A stretch of 51,240 nt of DNA from Gemmatimonadota bacterium (GTDB taxonomy: Bacteria > Gemmatimonadota > Gemmatimonadetes > Longimicrobiales > Gaopeijiaceae): the NCBI GenBank assembly GCA_022823365.1, contig JAJDXG010000034.1, positions 1 to 51,240 of the forward strand, in the 5' to 3' direction. Under the pieces are notes generated by a model, which saw only the letters and a program-made list of their open reading frames with translations, was not told the DNA's origin and made no database searches. Made by a program: the position numbers and the translations under genes. Numbering within the stretch: position 1 is the first letter of the stretch; every line of letters begins with the position of its first letter. Shown here piece by piece: positions 1 to 8,457 of the stretch.

Positions 1-168
1 GCCGCCGTCCATGCCGGTCTCCATGGTCTCGCCCATGGCGTGCTCGCCATCGAGCGTGACCGTCACGCCCGCCAGCGTTTCGGGCTGGCCATCGCCGCCG
101 CTCATCATGGCGTCGGCCGCAACCACGCTGCCGACAACCGCAGAAGACCGGATTGTATTCACCGGCAC
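1..168 (-). CDS. Partial secreted/adhesin-like protein fragment (Ig-like or CarboxypepD_reg-like repeat)
   Basis: An open frame on the minus strand runs off the left window edge. It is bounded upstream by an in-frame TAG at 172-174, with possible GTG starts at 168 and 162. The visible 56 residues contain a stretch reading LAGVTVTLDGEH followed by a Met- and Gly-rich turn (ETGMDGG). This resembles the repeat of SdrD-B or carboxypeptidase-regulatory-like domains in surface proteins. There is no signal peptide and no convincing Shine-Dalgarno, so the fragment reads like the middle of a larger gene rather than a true N-terminus. It lies just beyond the 3' end of the integrase gene, which fits a gene cut by integration. 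The rest lies outside the window, so an intact gene with an unusual start cannot be excluded. Confidence 0.35.
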   Translation of the reverse strand, partial: MPVNTIRSSAVVGSVVAADAMMSGGDGQPETLAGVTVTLDGEHAMGETMETGMDGG

Positions 169-261
169 TAACTATTTGTAACTCACTATATCACAATGAG
201 CTACGAATACATGTACGGGGTTGCTATCACTATAGTTATGCGCGACGAAAGCGATGAACGG
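169..261. other. AT-rich junction between coding fragment and integrase
   Basis: About 90 bases here are clearly richer in A+T than either flank. They include ACTATAG-type words near 228-238 that also occur, in the opposite sense, in the repeat array at 1587-1661. A junction next to the 3' end of a tyrosine integrase is a natural place for an attachment site. No second copy of a core was found in the window, so no att site is called. Confidence 0.3.
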
Positions 262-1410
262 TCACCGCACATAGTCCCCCCATGCTTCCATTACCTCTCG
301 CCGCCGCTCGAAGAGGTCGGATCGCAGGTATGCGCCCTCGACGCCCTTGACCGCATGCGCGAGCGCGGATTCGGCGACTTCGCGGGACACGCCGCGCTCG
401 GCGCACCAGTCGCGGAAGGAGGAACGGAAGCCGTGCGGAACGGCTGCGATCTTCAGGCGCCGACAGAGCAGGGAGAGTGTGTTGCCGGTCAGCTTGCGGC
501 CGGTCCGGGAGGGGAACGCCAGGTCGGATCCGTTGCCTCGGCGGCGCGCCCGGGCGAGCACTTCGAGAGCACGTGAAGACAGCGGCACCCGATGCTCGCG
601 TCCGGTCTTCATGCGTTCGCCAGGCACGGTCCATATGGCGGCTCCGATGTCGATGTCGGCCCACCTCGCACCCCGGGCCTCGCCCGATCTGGCCGCGGTC
701 AGGACGAGAAACTCGAATGCCAGCTTCGTTATGGGCTGTGACGTGCTTGAGCGCACTCTGGCCAACGCCTGCGCAACTTCGGCGTGAGGCAGTGCGCGAT
801 GGTGGACCTTTCGAAACCCGATCTTGGGAAGTGCGGCTCCGACGGCGTCGCCGGCCGGATTCCCCTCCCGGTACTCCTTCGCAACGGCCCACCTCATCAC
901 CGCCGAAATCCTGTTGCGCACCCGCGTCGCCGTCACCCGCTTCTCGTTCCAGATCGGCAGCAGGACGGCCATCACGTCCGTCGACGTGATCTCGTTCACC
1001 CTCTTGTCCCCGATCTTCGGGTAGACGTACATGCGCAGGCTGCTCCGCCACTGCTGCTCGGTGTCACCGCCCGGCCTCCAGTTCGCCCTGTGGATCGCAA
1101 TCACCTTCTCCGCAGCTCGCGCGAACGTCGGTATGCCGCCGCTCCTGGGGTCCATCCCCCGCGCCAGCGCCTGCCGGTTCTCGAGCGCCTTGGCTCTCGC
1201 CTCCTTCAACGTCACCAGGGGATACGCCCCCAGACCCAGGTTCACGGCCCTGCCGTTGATGTAGAGGCGCTGCGCCCACGTCCGGCTCGTCCGTCCGTTC
1301 GCCGTGGGCTTGACGAGCAGCGACAGCCCGTAACCTCCCCGTCCGTCCCCGTATCGGCCCGGCCGCCGGACCGTCTTGACGAAACTCGCGCTGAGCCTGC
1401 TCGGTCGCAT
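262..1410 (-). CDS. Tyrosine-type site-specific integrase (P4/DUF4102 family)
   Basis: A phage- or island-type tyrosine recombinase that would integrate and excise a mobile element. The N-terminus has the arm-binding DUF4102-like pattern (LSASFVKTVRRPGRYGDG), followed by a core-binding helical domain and the catalytic domain. Counting from the ATG at 1410, the catalytic residues are R241 (in AARSGEARG), K268 (in RMKTGREHR), H326-x-x-R329 (in PHGFRSSFR), H352 and the nucleophile Y361 (in AYLRSD). The set is complete at 382 aa, so the enzyme should be active. A GTG at 1449 would add 13 residues, but the ATG matches where the family normally begins. The gene lies between a truncated-looking coding fragment and an AT-rich repeat array, which is typical of one end of a genomic island. 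No excisionase gene is visible beside it. Confidence 0.9.
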   Translation of the reverse strand: MRPSRLSASFVKTVRRPGRYGDGRGGYGLSLLVKPTANGRTSRTWAQRLYINGRAVNLGLGAYPLVTLKEARAKALENRQALARGMDPRSGGIPTFARAAEKVIAIHRANWRPGGDTEQQWRSSLRMYVYPKIGDKRVNEITSTDVMAVLLPIWNEKRVTATRVRNRISAVMRWAVAKEYREGNPAGDAVGAALPKIGFRKVHHRALPHAEVAQALARVRSSTSQPITKLAFEFLVLTAARSGEARGARWADIDIGAAIWTVPGERMKTGREHRVPLSSRALEVLARARRRGNGSDLAFPSRTGRKLTGNTLSLLCRRLKIAAVPHGFRSSFRDWCAERGVSREVAESALAHAVKGVEGAYLRSDLFERRREVMEAWGDYVR

Positions 1411-1586
1411 CCTGGTATCCCGTCCGTTATCACGTGTTGGGATCTTCACTTCTCGGGGACGGACGCGCCCTTGTCAACCGGCGCCAGGATGGATTACCCG
1501 CCCCGAGCGGGTCTCGGCCCGTCAACGGAAACCGGGGATCCGGATCGGTCAACCCGCCTGATCCTGCGGCTGTCCCGGACAGAGTA

Positions 1587-1661
1587 CTATAGAGTAACTA
1601 TAGTATTACTATATACCAACCATATATGTGCTATATACAGTGATATATATAAACTATATAC
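1587..1661. repeat. Phased AT-rich direct repeats (22-bp period) upstream of integrase
   Basis: Within the gene-free stretch 1411-1742, the word CTATATAC occurs at 1609, 1631 and 1654. A variant, CTATAGAG, occurs at 1587. Start-to-start spacings are 22, 22 and 23 bp, about two helical turns. A second A/T word (ACTATAG, CCATATA, GATATA or CCATAG) sits about 10-12 bp after each, giving a half-period near one turn. The array is surrounded by GC-rich DNA. Repeats phased like this upstream of an integrase are typical of arm-type or Xis/IHF binding sites, or of replication iterons. The assignment is inferred. The rest of 1411-1742 shows no gene. Confidence 0.6.
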
Positions 1662-1742
1662 ATACCATAGCTCGCGCCCGGCTTGCCGGGGCAGCGATGT
1701 TCGCCCGCCGGATCTGGAGCGGGCGCGGGAAGGAAGCCCGGG

Positions 1743-2087
1743 CTACGTGGAACTGGAGAAGTGCGCGCCGATCGCGTCGACCGAGGCCTGGAGGACGCCG
1801 AGCTGTTTCCGGACTTCGGTGTCCAATCCCTCGACCCTCTGGTCGAGGCGCTCCTCCAGCCCGTCGAGCGAGTATCGAACCTGCTTGAACTTGGCCGACA
1901 CCGCGTCGACCCTGGTCTCGAACTCGACGCTCCGTTTGTCCGCGTGCGCCTCCATGTCGTCGATTCGCGTGCCGAGCTTCGATTCCATTGCGGAGATCCG
2001 TCGGCTCAGTTGATCGAACCCGGCGACAACGCGACGTTCGAGCTTGGCCAGCGCTACACCGAGTTCCTGAATCGCGAAACTGTTCAT
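1743..2087 (-). CDS. Small coiled-coil protein of unknown function
   Basis: A 114-residue, highly charged protein with almost continuous heptad patterning. Leu, Ile, Met and Val recur at a/d positions among Arg, Glu and Asp (for example LSRRISAMESKLGTRIDDME). There is no membrane segment or signal peptide, so a cytoplasmic coiled-coil oligomer is expected. An AAGG lies about 8 nt before the ATG, within GGCAAGGTAGACG. It lies behind the integrase and the AT-rich array on the same strand, so it may be island cargo. It resembles the coiled-coil halves of the small proteins at 8458-9604 and 26127-26342 in style but lacks their membrane anchor. No family was recognised. Confidence 0.6.
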   Translation of the reverse strand: MNSFAIQELGVALAKLERRVVAGFDQLSRRISAMESKLGTRIDDMEAHADKRSVEFETRVDAVSAKFKQVRYSLDGLEERLDQRVEGLDTEVRKQLGVLQASVDAIGAHFSSST

Positions 2088-2242
2088 CGTCTACCTTGCC
2101 TCTTCGCTCCCGTACGCGGATTGCCCGCCTCGGGCAGGTCCGTCCGTCAAGAAGAACCACGGTATCCGGATGGGTCAACCCCATTCTGTGGCGGTTTCGG
2201 GCGTTGCGCGCCAGATTGGGGAACTCACCGGAGGCATGACAC

Positions 2243-3556
2243 GTGATCGATTCCGATGCAGCAAGAGCAGCCACCAAATCAGCATGGATGAAGGACTGGG
2301 GACAGTTCGTCATGCTGCTGCTGGCGCTTGGAGGTTCCTGCGGGTTCGGTGCCCGCGCCGCCGCGCAGGAAGCCGCCCCGGAGCCGATGGAGTACCGGCT
2401 CTACGTGGCCAACGAGTCGTCCGACATCGTGAGCCGGGTGGTGTTCCGGCCCGGTGCCGGCGCGGAGGTTGAGAAGGAGATCCCGGTGGGAATCATGCCC
2501 GCCGACAACGACGGGGCGCACGGGCTCACGGTCTCGCCGGACGGGGCCTTCTGGTACCTCACCATCGCCCACGGCACGCCCTACGGGTACGTGTGGAAGT
2601 TCGCGGCCGGGGCCGACACGCTGGTCGCGCGGGCGGAGCTGGGGCTCTTCCCGGCCACCATGGGCGTCACCCCCAACGGCCAGTTCCTGGTGGTGGCCAA
2701 CTTCAACCTGCACGGCGACATGGTGCCCTCGGACCTGTCGGTGGTCTACACCCCCACCATGACCCAGCTCTCGCGCGTCACCACGTGCCTCATGCCCCAC
2801 GGCAGCCGGGTGAGCGCCTCGGGCGGGCTCCAGTACTCGGCGTGCATGCACTCCGACCAGTTGGTCGAGTTCGACCTGACCACCCTGGAGGTGAGCCGGC
2901 GCTTCTCGCTGGCGCCGGGCCGCGAGGGTCCGCTGGACGCCCGTGACCAGGGGATGGGCGGCCACGTGATGGTCATGAGCGGTGCGGAGGCCGCCGACCC
3001 CGCGGGCGCTGCAGGTGCCGGGGCTGCGGGAACGGAGCCGGGACAGGAGTCCTCCATGCGCGACGACACCAGCATGGGGCGCATGGCAGGGATGGCCGAC
3101 GCCGTGTGTTCGCCCACCTGGGCCGAGCCGGGCGCGGGCGCGCTCGCGGACCGGGTGGTCTACGTGGCCTGCAACCGCAACGACGAGATCCTCGAGATCG
3201 ATGCCGGCGACTGGACCGTGCGGCGGCGGTTCTCCACGGGAGCGGCCCCGTACAACCTGGACGTCACCGCCGACGGTTCGCTGCTGGTGGCGACCCTGAA
3301 GGGCGAGCAGGCCGTCGCCGTGATCTCGCTGGAATCGGGTGAGGAGTTGGCCCGGCTCGCGACCACCCAGCCCATCACCCATGGCGTGGTGACGAGCCCG
3401 GACGGTCGCTACGCCTTCGTCTCCAACGAGGCCATCGGCGCCACGCCGGGCACGCTCGATGTCTTCGACCTGACGGCGCTCGAGCGGGTGGCGAGCGCCG
3501 AACTGCGCTACCAGCCCGGCGGGATCGACTTCTGGCGGGCCACGGCGGTCCTCTGA
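2243..3556 (+). CDS. Exported YVTN-type beta-propeller protein
   Basis: A 437-residue protein with a hydrophobic export segment (QFVMLLLALGG) followed by ARAAAQ, a likely signal-peptidase site. The mature part is a chain of propeller blades with YVTN-like words: LYVANESSD, LTVSPDGAFWYL, VTPNGQFLVVANF, VVYVACNRNDEIL, LDVTADGSLLVAT and VTSPDGRYAFVSNEA. Such proteins are periplasmic or surface binding platforms, and their ligand cannot be told from sequence. A Gly/Ala- and Met-rich insert of about 45 residues (near residues 245-295, including SMGRMAGMADAVC) interrupts the blades. The GTG start at 2243 is favoured by GGAGG 8 nt upstream. An ATG at 2288 would shorten the N-region and still give a signal peptide. 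The gene is 18 bp from the next, so co-transcription is likely. Confidence 0.8.
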   Translation: MIDSDAARAATKSAWMKDWGQFVMLLLALGGSCGFGARAAAQEAAPEPMEYRLYVANESSDIVSRVVFRPGAGAEVEKEIPVGIMPADNDGAHGLTVSPDGAFWYLTIAHGTPYGYVWKFAAGADTLVARAELGLFPATMGVTPNGQFLVVANFNLHGDMVPSDLSVVYTPTMTQLSRVTTCLMPHGSRVSASGGLQYSACMHSDQLVEFDLTTLEVSRRFSLAPGREGPLDARDQGMGGHVMVMSGAEAADPAGAAGAGAAGTEPGQESSMRDDTSMGRMAGMADAVCSPTWAEPGAGALADRVVYVACNRNDEILEIDAGDWTVRRRFSTGAAPYNLDVTADGSLLVATLKGEQAVAVISLESGEELARLATTQPITHGVVTSPDGRYAFVSNEAIGATPGTLDVFDLTALERVASAELRYQPGGIDFWRATAVL

Positions 3557-3574
3557 AGCGAAGGAGCTGGCCGG

Positions 3575-3844
3575 ATGAAGCGTCTCGTACCGTTGGGCAT
3601 CGCAGCGGCCATCCTCATCTTCCTCGGATACGTGATGTACTCGTCGATGGCCCCGGCCGACGTCACCTGCGAGGTCTGCCTGGTCTTCGACGGCGAGGAG
3701 GTGTGCCGCATGGGCGCCGGCCCCGACGCCGGAGCCGCGGCCAGGGCCGCGCAGGAAAGCGTCTGCGGGGGCAACGAGATGGGCATGATCCTCGCCGAGC
3801 GGTGCCGGGCGCGCCCGCCGGCGCGGATGACGTGCTCGCCGTAG
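3575..3844 (+). CDS. Small membrane-anchored Cys-rich protein
   Basis: An 89-residue protein preceded by AAGGAG about 8 nt before the ATG. One N-terminal membrane segment (PLGIAAAILIFLGYVMY) is followed by a short extracytoplasmic domain with seven cysteines, starting with a CEVC motif and ending RMTCSP. The cysteines suggest disulfides or metal binding in the periplasm. No known family was recognised. Its place between the YVTN propeller and the giant propeller gene, 18 and 46 bp away, suggests the three exported products act together. Confidence 0.7.
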   Translation: MKRLVPLGIAAAILIFLGYVMYSSMAPADVTCEVCLVFDGEEVCRMGAGPDAGAAARAAQESVCGGNEMGMILAERCRARPPARMTCSP

Positions 3845-3890
3845 CGGGCCCCGCGAGCGCACTCCGCGGGCCGGCTCCTTTCCGACACGG

Positions 3891-6800
3891 GTGAGGCGGC
3901 TCCGCGCCCTTCCCGTTCTCGCGCTCCTGGCCTGGGCGGCGCCGGCCTCGGCCCAACAGGACGATCCCGGCGGACGCTGGGAGTTCTTTCTCGAACAGCG
4001 CCGTTCCCCCGGCTTCCCCGGGTGGGGCGCCCGTCTCCAGGTGGCCCGTGAGAGCGTCCTCCGGCGGGCCGCGCTTCGTCTCCCGCCCGGCGCGGCCGCC
4101 GCGCGCCTTGGGGCTTCGGACGGCTGGGAGCCGCTCGGGCCCGAGATCATCGAGTCCTACGCCATCTCCACGGGACGGGTATCGGCGGTAGTGCTCCATC
4201 CCTCGAACATGGACGTGATCTTCGCGGGCGGGGCTCAGGGCGGGGTGTGGCGCACCGAGAACGCCGGCGCCGCCTGGCGGCCGCTCACCGACCGGGAGTG
4301 CTCGCTGGCGATGGGCGCCCTCGCGCTCGACCCGGTCGACCCGGACATCGTATACGCGGGCACCGGCGAGCAGCACTTCTCCGCCGACAGCTACTACGGC
4401 TGCGGGATTCTGCGCTCCGCGGACGGGGGCGAGAGCTGGACCCGGTTGGGCGAGGGCGTGTTCACCGGCCCCATGGGCGGGACCACCATCTCGCGCATCG
4501 TGGTCGACTCGGCGACCGCCGGGACGCTGGACGCCACCATGGTCTACGCCGCGACCGAGGGCGGGCTCTTCATCTCGACCGATTCAGGGGCGGGCTGGAC
4601 GCTGGTGCTCGACGGCGTGGTCACCGACGTGCTGGTGCATGCCGGCGCCCGCGAGACGATGTTCGCGGCGGTGGCCGAAGGGGAGGAGAAGCGCGGCCAC
4701 GCCATCCTCCACCGGTCCGACGACGCCGGGTGGAGCTGGCGCGAGGTCGATCCGGGGCTGGGCATGCTCTACTGGCGCGCGCAGTTGGCGCAGTCCCGCT
4801 CGAGCCCGGACATCCTCTACCTGTCGGCCGGGGAGAGCGAGGCCGCGATCATCGCGCGCAGCACCGACGGGGGCGAGTCCTGGAACCGGATGCCGGCCGT
4901 GGGCCTGCGCTGCGGCCAGTGCTGGTACAATCAGTCGCTGGCGGTGCATCCCACCGACCCCGACGTGGTGTACTTCGGAGGCGTGCTGCTGTACCGCTCG
5001 GACAGCGGCGGAGCGACCTTCTCGATGCTCGGCCGCACCGACATCCACGTCGACCAGCACGTCCTCACCGTCGATGCGCGCGCGCCCGACATGCTGCTGG
5101 TGGGCAACGACGGCGGCGTCTACCGGAGCCTGAACCGGGGGGAGACCTGGGAGAGCCTCAACACCAATCTCTCCCTGACCCAGTTCTACGCCGGGGTCTC
5201 CATTCATCCGCGCGCGGAGGCGATCTCGGTGCTGGCGGGCACGCAGGACAACGGGACCATCGAGGGCGACGGCGACCTCTCCTGGCCGCAGGTGATGGGC
5301 GGCGACGGCGGCTTCACCGCGCTCGACCCGCGCTTCGACCGCAGGTGGGCCGAGACCCAGTGGCGGGGCGGGACCGGAGGGCCGCGGCGCTCCGACAACG
5401 GCGGATCCTTCCGCTACCGCGGCCGTGGCATCGATCTCGGCGACGATGCGCTCTTCATCCCTCCGCTGGTGATGGATCCCTTCGACCCGGACGTCCTCTA
5501 CTTCGGGACCGAGCTGCTGTACCGCACGGTCGACGGGGGCGAACTCTGGGAGCCGATCGCCGAAGCCCCCGCGGGGAATATCTCGGCCATCGCCCCCAGC
5601 CGCTCCGACGCGCGCGTGGTGTATGTCGGGACGTCCGAATCGGACATCGTGGTGACCCGGGACAGGGGCGCGACGTGGCGGCCGGTCTCGGGGTCGCTGC
5701 CGATGCGCTACGTGAGCGACATCGCGGTGCACCCGCACGATCCCGCCACCGCCTACGCGGTGTTCTCGGGCTTCGGCACGGGCCACGTCTACGTCACCCG
5801 CGACTACGGCGCGTCCTGGGGCGACATCACCGGCGACCTGCCCGACCATCCCGTCAACGCGGTGCTGCTCGACCCCGGGGAGCTGTCCCGGATCTACATC
5901 GGGACGGACCTGGGCGTGTTCTCTTCGACGGGCGGCGGGGGCTGGGTCCGCCTGGGCGAGGGATTGCCGATGGTCGCGGTGTTCGACCTGGCGGTGGAGC
6001 CGGCCGCGGGCGTCATGGTGGCCGCGACCCACGGCCGGGGCGCGTTCGCCCTGCCGGTGGCCGCGCCGCTGGTGGCGGAAACCCGGGGGGAGCGGCGCGT
6101 CGTGGTCGCCCGGGGCGGCGACCCGGTGGAGGGCGGCGCGCCGGTGCGCATCTACGGCACCGAGTGGCCGGAGGCCCGCTGGGAAGCGCGCGCACCGGAC
6201 GGCGGGTGGCTCGAGCTGACCCGCGCGCAGGGCGGCGCTCTCGACTCGGTCGGGTGGCGCATCGACCCCGGCGACCTGCCACCCGGGGAGTACGTCGATA
6301 CGGTGACGGTGGTGGTGGCCGGGGCGGGGGCGGTGGCGGAGTTCCCGGGCGATGGCGCAGGTGGCGCAGGGGCTCGCGCCGGCGCGGCCGCGGGATCGGC
6401 GGTGCTGCCGGTTCGGTTGGTGGTGCGGGCGATGAACACGCTCGCGTTCTCTTCGGCGGGCCGCTACACCGAGGTGCCGGTGGGCGCTACCGGGGAGGTG
6501 GCGGACTCCGCCGAGGTGGCGGTCGCCGGGCCCGCGCCCGCGCGGGTGGCGTGGCGCGCGACCCATGGTGCCTCCGCGTGGCTCGAGCTGATCGACTCGG
6601 CCGGCACGGGCCCGGGTCGCATCCGGTGGACACGGCGGGTGGAGGACCTCGCGGCCGGCCTGTACCTGGACACCATCCGGGTCGCGGGGGACGGCCCGTA
6701 CGTGACTCCCGCCACCCTCGTGGACTCGCTGCGGGTGGCGGCCGCGACCACCGTGACGGTCGCGGGGCGGGGCGGGGCGGCGGCCACCCTGGCGGGGGTC

Positions 6801-8282
6801 ACCCAGCCCCTGGTGGACACCCTGGTCGTGGAGGTGGGGGGGTACGGGTCGCGCACCGCCACCTGGACGGCCGTGCACGGAGGGTCGCCGTGGCTCGAGC
6901 TGGTTGTCGCGCGCGGGGCGGCGGGGGGTGGGGTGGTGGTGCGCCGCACCCCCGGCGACCTCGGCCCGGGCACATACGTGGACACGATCCGCATCCGGGT
7001 GGAAGGTGGCACCACCCCCCGGTCGGCCGTGGTGGTCGACAGCCTGCTGGTCGGGGCGGACCTCACGGTCGAGGCGGCCATAACGGCCGTGTTCGGCGAA
7101 CACGACCTGGACGAGGTGCAGGCCCGAGCGCTCGACCGCCTCGGGAACCGTGACCGCACCTACGACCTGGGTGATGCGCTCTCCTGGGTCGCCCGCTGCG
7201 GCCGCCGCGGGGCGGGGTGTGGGGTGGGGGGGAATCGTCGGTCTACCGGCGCAAGACGAAACAGGTATCGATCAGGAAATCGCTTACAACGACTATATCG
7301 ATCACGAAAACGTTTACACCGGATATTCAGATCACCAAAACGCTTACGTTCTCGGTATCGAACTCAATACCGTCTTACGCTCGTGCTTGCCGCCGCCCTC
7401 GCCCTGGGGTGTGGCGGGGACGACGTGGTGGAGCCGCCCGTCGCGACCAGCGCCGTGGTGGTCCCCGCTGCCGTGAACCTGGCCGCGCTGCAGGAACGCG
7501 CCGGCTTCCGGGCGACCATCCACGACCAGAACGGACAGGTCATGCCGGGCGCATCCGTCACCTGGTCGACCAGCGACCCGTCGGTCGTCACGGTGGACGC
7601 CACCGGCACGGCCGTCTCGGTCGGCAACGGGCGCGCCCAGGTCGCCGCCGCAAGCGGGAACGCCATGGCTTCCGCCTCCGTCGTCGTCGCGCAGCGCGGC
7701 GCGGTGGTCGAGGTCGACTGGGGTGGCCCCCGCCTCCTCCTCGGCGACTCGGTGCAGGCGACTCTCCCGGTAGCCGACGACCCGAACGGTCATCGCGTCG
7801 CGCCGACCCGCATCGCCTGGACCACCACCGACCCCGCAGTCGCCACCATCGACCCCGACGGATGGGTGCGCACCGTCGGGCCGGGACAGGTCCGCATCGA
7901 GGTCGACGTCGGCGGCTTCGTCGCCGCGCAGGACTATTCCGTGGAACTGGACCCCGGCTTTCTCGCAGTCGCACTGACCCTGCCGCCGAACGCCCGCGAC
8001 ATCGGCGCCCATATCAGCATCCACGGGCCCATCGACATCCCCGGCATCGAAGGCCCCGCCATCGACTCCGTACGCGCCGCGGACTATGAACTGTACCGCT
8101 CCCGCGCCACCGCTCCGACCCAGATCATCATCGCCGGGCCTCTCTCCTCAGGCCCGGTGCTCGAGTTCCGGGTGCCTCACCGTCCTCTCCTCGCCCAGTA
8201 CCGGGTAGAACTGTTGCAGATAGCGGGAGAGGACTATGCCCTCAGGGACCTTGCGGGCTATTCGATCCACCTCTCGCCCTGA
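3891..8282 (+). CDS. Giant sortilin/VPS10-like propeller protein with BACON-like repeats, fused to a Big_2 lipoprotein-like segment
   Basis: A 1463-residue exported protein starting at GTG, with a clean signal peptide (MRRLRALPVLALLAWAAPASA). Residues about 30-725 hold around ten Asp-box (BNR) turns such as SADGGESWTRL, STDSGAGWTLV and TRDRGATWRPV, as in VPS10/sortilin-type ten-bladed propellers. Residues about 730-1055 hold three related modules ending PGEYVDTV, AGLYLDTI or PGTYVDTI, similar to BACON-like domains. A dockerin-like element follows (GNRDRTYDLGDALSWV, about 1080-1098). After an Arg-rich stretch encoded by 30-bp repeats there is an internal hydrophobic segment ending in a lipobox-like LALGC (Cys about 1174), then a Big_2-type Ig domain (SVTWSTSDPSVVTVD). 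An internal lipobox strongly suggests two ancestral genes. Yet the frame is continuous, with no forward stop in any frame across the joint. One fusion or two overlapping genes both remain possible. Confidence 0.75.
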   Translation: MRRLRALPVLALLAWAAPASAQQDDPGGRWEFFLEQRRSPGFPGWGARLQVARESVLRRAALRLPPGAAAARLGASDGWEPLGPEIIESYAISTGRVSAVVLHPSNMDVIFAGGAQGGVWRTENAGAAWRPLTDRECSLAMGALALDPVDPDIVYAGTGEQHFSADSYYGCGILRSADGGESWTRLGEGVFTGPMGGTTISRIVVDSATAGTLDATMVYAATEGGLFISTDSGAGWTLVLDGVVTDVLVHAGARETMFAAVAEGEEKRGHAILHRSDDAGWSWREVDPGLGMLYWRAQLAQSRSSPDILYLSAGESEAAIIARSTDGGESWNRMPAVGLRCGQCWYNQSLAVHPTDPDVVYFGGVLLYRSDSGGATFSMLGRTDIHVDQHVLTVDARAPDMLLVGNDGGVYRSLNRGETWESLNTNLSLTQFYAGVSIHPRAEAISVLAGTQDNGTIEGDGDLSWPQVMGGDGGFTALDPRFDRRWAETQWRGGTGGPRRSDNGGSFRYRGRGIDLGDDALFIPPLVMDPFDPDVLYFGTELLYRTVDGGELWEPIAEAPAGNISAIAPSRSDARVVYVGTSESDIVVTRDRGATWRPVSGSLPMRYVSDIAVHPHDPATAYAVFSGFGTGHVYVTRDYGASWGDITGDLPDHPVNAVLLDPGELSRIYIGTDLGVFSSTGGGGWVRLGEGLPMVAVFDLAVEPAAGVMVAATHGRGAFALPVAAPLVAETRGERRVVVARGGDPVEGGAPVRIYGTEWPEARWEARAPDGGWLELTRAQGGALDSVGWRIDPGDLPPGEYVDTVTVVVAGAGAVAEFPGDGAGGAGARAGAAAGSAVLPVRLVVRAMNTLAFSSAGRYTEVPVGATGEVADSAEVAVAGPAPARVAWRATHGASAWLELIDSAGTGPGRIRWTRRVEDLAAGLYLDTIRVAGDGPYVTPATLVDSLRVAAATTVTVAGRGGAAATLAGVTQPLVDTLVVEVGGYGSRTATWTAVHGGSPWLELVVARGAAGGGVVVRRTPGDLGPGTYVDTIRIRVEGGTTPRSAVVVDSLLVGADLTVEAAITAVFGEHDLDEVQARALDRLGNRDRTYDLGDALSWVARCGRRGAGCGVGGNRRSTGARRNRYRSGNRLQRLYRSRKRLHRIFRSPKRLRSRYRTQYRLTLVLAAALALGCGGDDVVEPPVATSAVVVPAAVNLAALQERAGFRATIHDQNGQVMPGASVTWSTSDPSVVTVDATGTAVSVGNGRAQVAAASGNAMASASVVVAQRGAVVEVDWGGPRLLLGDSVQATLPVADDPNGHRVAPTRIAWTTTDPAVATIDPDGWVRTVGPGQVRIEVDVGGFVAAQDYSVELDPGFLAVALTLPPNARDIGAHISIHGPIDIPGIEGPAIDSVRAADYELYRSRATAPTQIIIAGPLSSGPVLEFRVPHRPLLAQYRVELLQIAGEDYALRDLAGYSIHLSP
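7267..7356 (+). repeat. Three tandem 30-bp repeats with LacI-like palindromic cores
   Basis: Units start at 7267, 7297 and 7327. A degenerate fourth follows to about 7386. Each carries a near-palindromic core at the same offset: AATCGCTT at 7278, AAACGTTT at 7308 and AAACGCTT at 7338, exactly 30 bp apart. The first two cores with flanks match 13 of 14 positions of TGNAANCGNTTNCA, the general LacI/GalR-family operator pattern. The block is AT-rich against very GC-rich surroundings and all three forward frames are open through it. In the long reading frame it encodes an Arg-rich repeat (RLQRLYRSRKRLHRIFRS). Confidence 0.7.
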
Positions 8283-8457
8283 TACCCGGCCCCGATCATC
8301 CCATTCTCCCATGGCGCCGCCCGCGCCCCGGTGCCACCTTGGAATGCGAGGTGCCGCACACAAAGGCATTGGATCGAGCTGGCTCTCTCGATCGGCGATC
8401 AAGGTTCTAGCACCTGCGTGACTCCGTCCGTGACTTGAACCTTGAACAGGAGGACGC

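Noticed and set aside
3845-3885. GC-rich inverted repeat as a terminator after the Cys-rich protein gene
   Set aside because: Arms pair imperfectly and no T-run follows; the next gene probably belongs to the same transcript.
2279-4150. Long open frame antisense to the YVTN propeller
   Set aside because: It is a GC-rich shadow. The composition is dominated by Arg, Gly, His and Pro, with no domain, and the plus-strand gene has clear propeller motifs.
4584-7103. 839-codon open frame antisense to the giant propeller gene
   Set aside because: It mirrors third-position GC of the real gene, has no signal peptide or motif and no start context.
7217-8089. Alternative plus frame over the 30-bp repeats and Big_2 region
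   Set aside because: The Big_2 motif and the lipobox lie in the long frame; this frame turns Arg/His-rich after the repeat.
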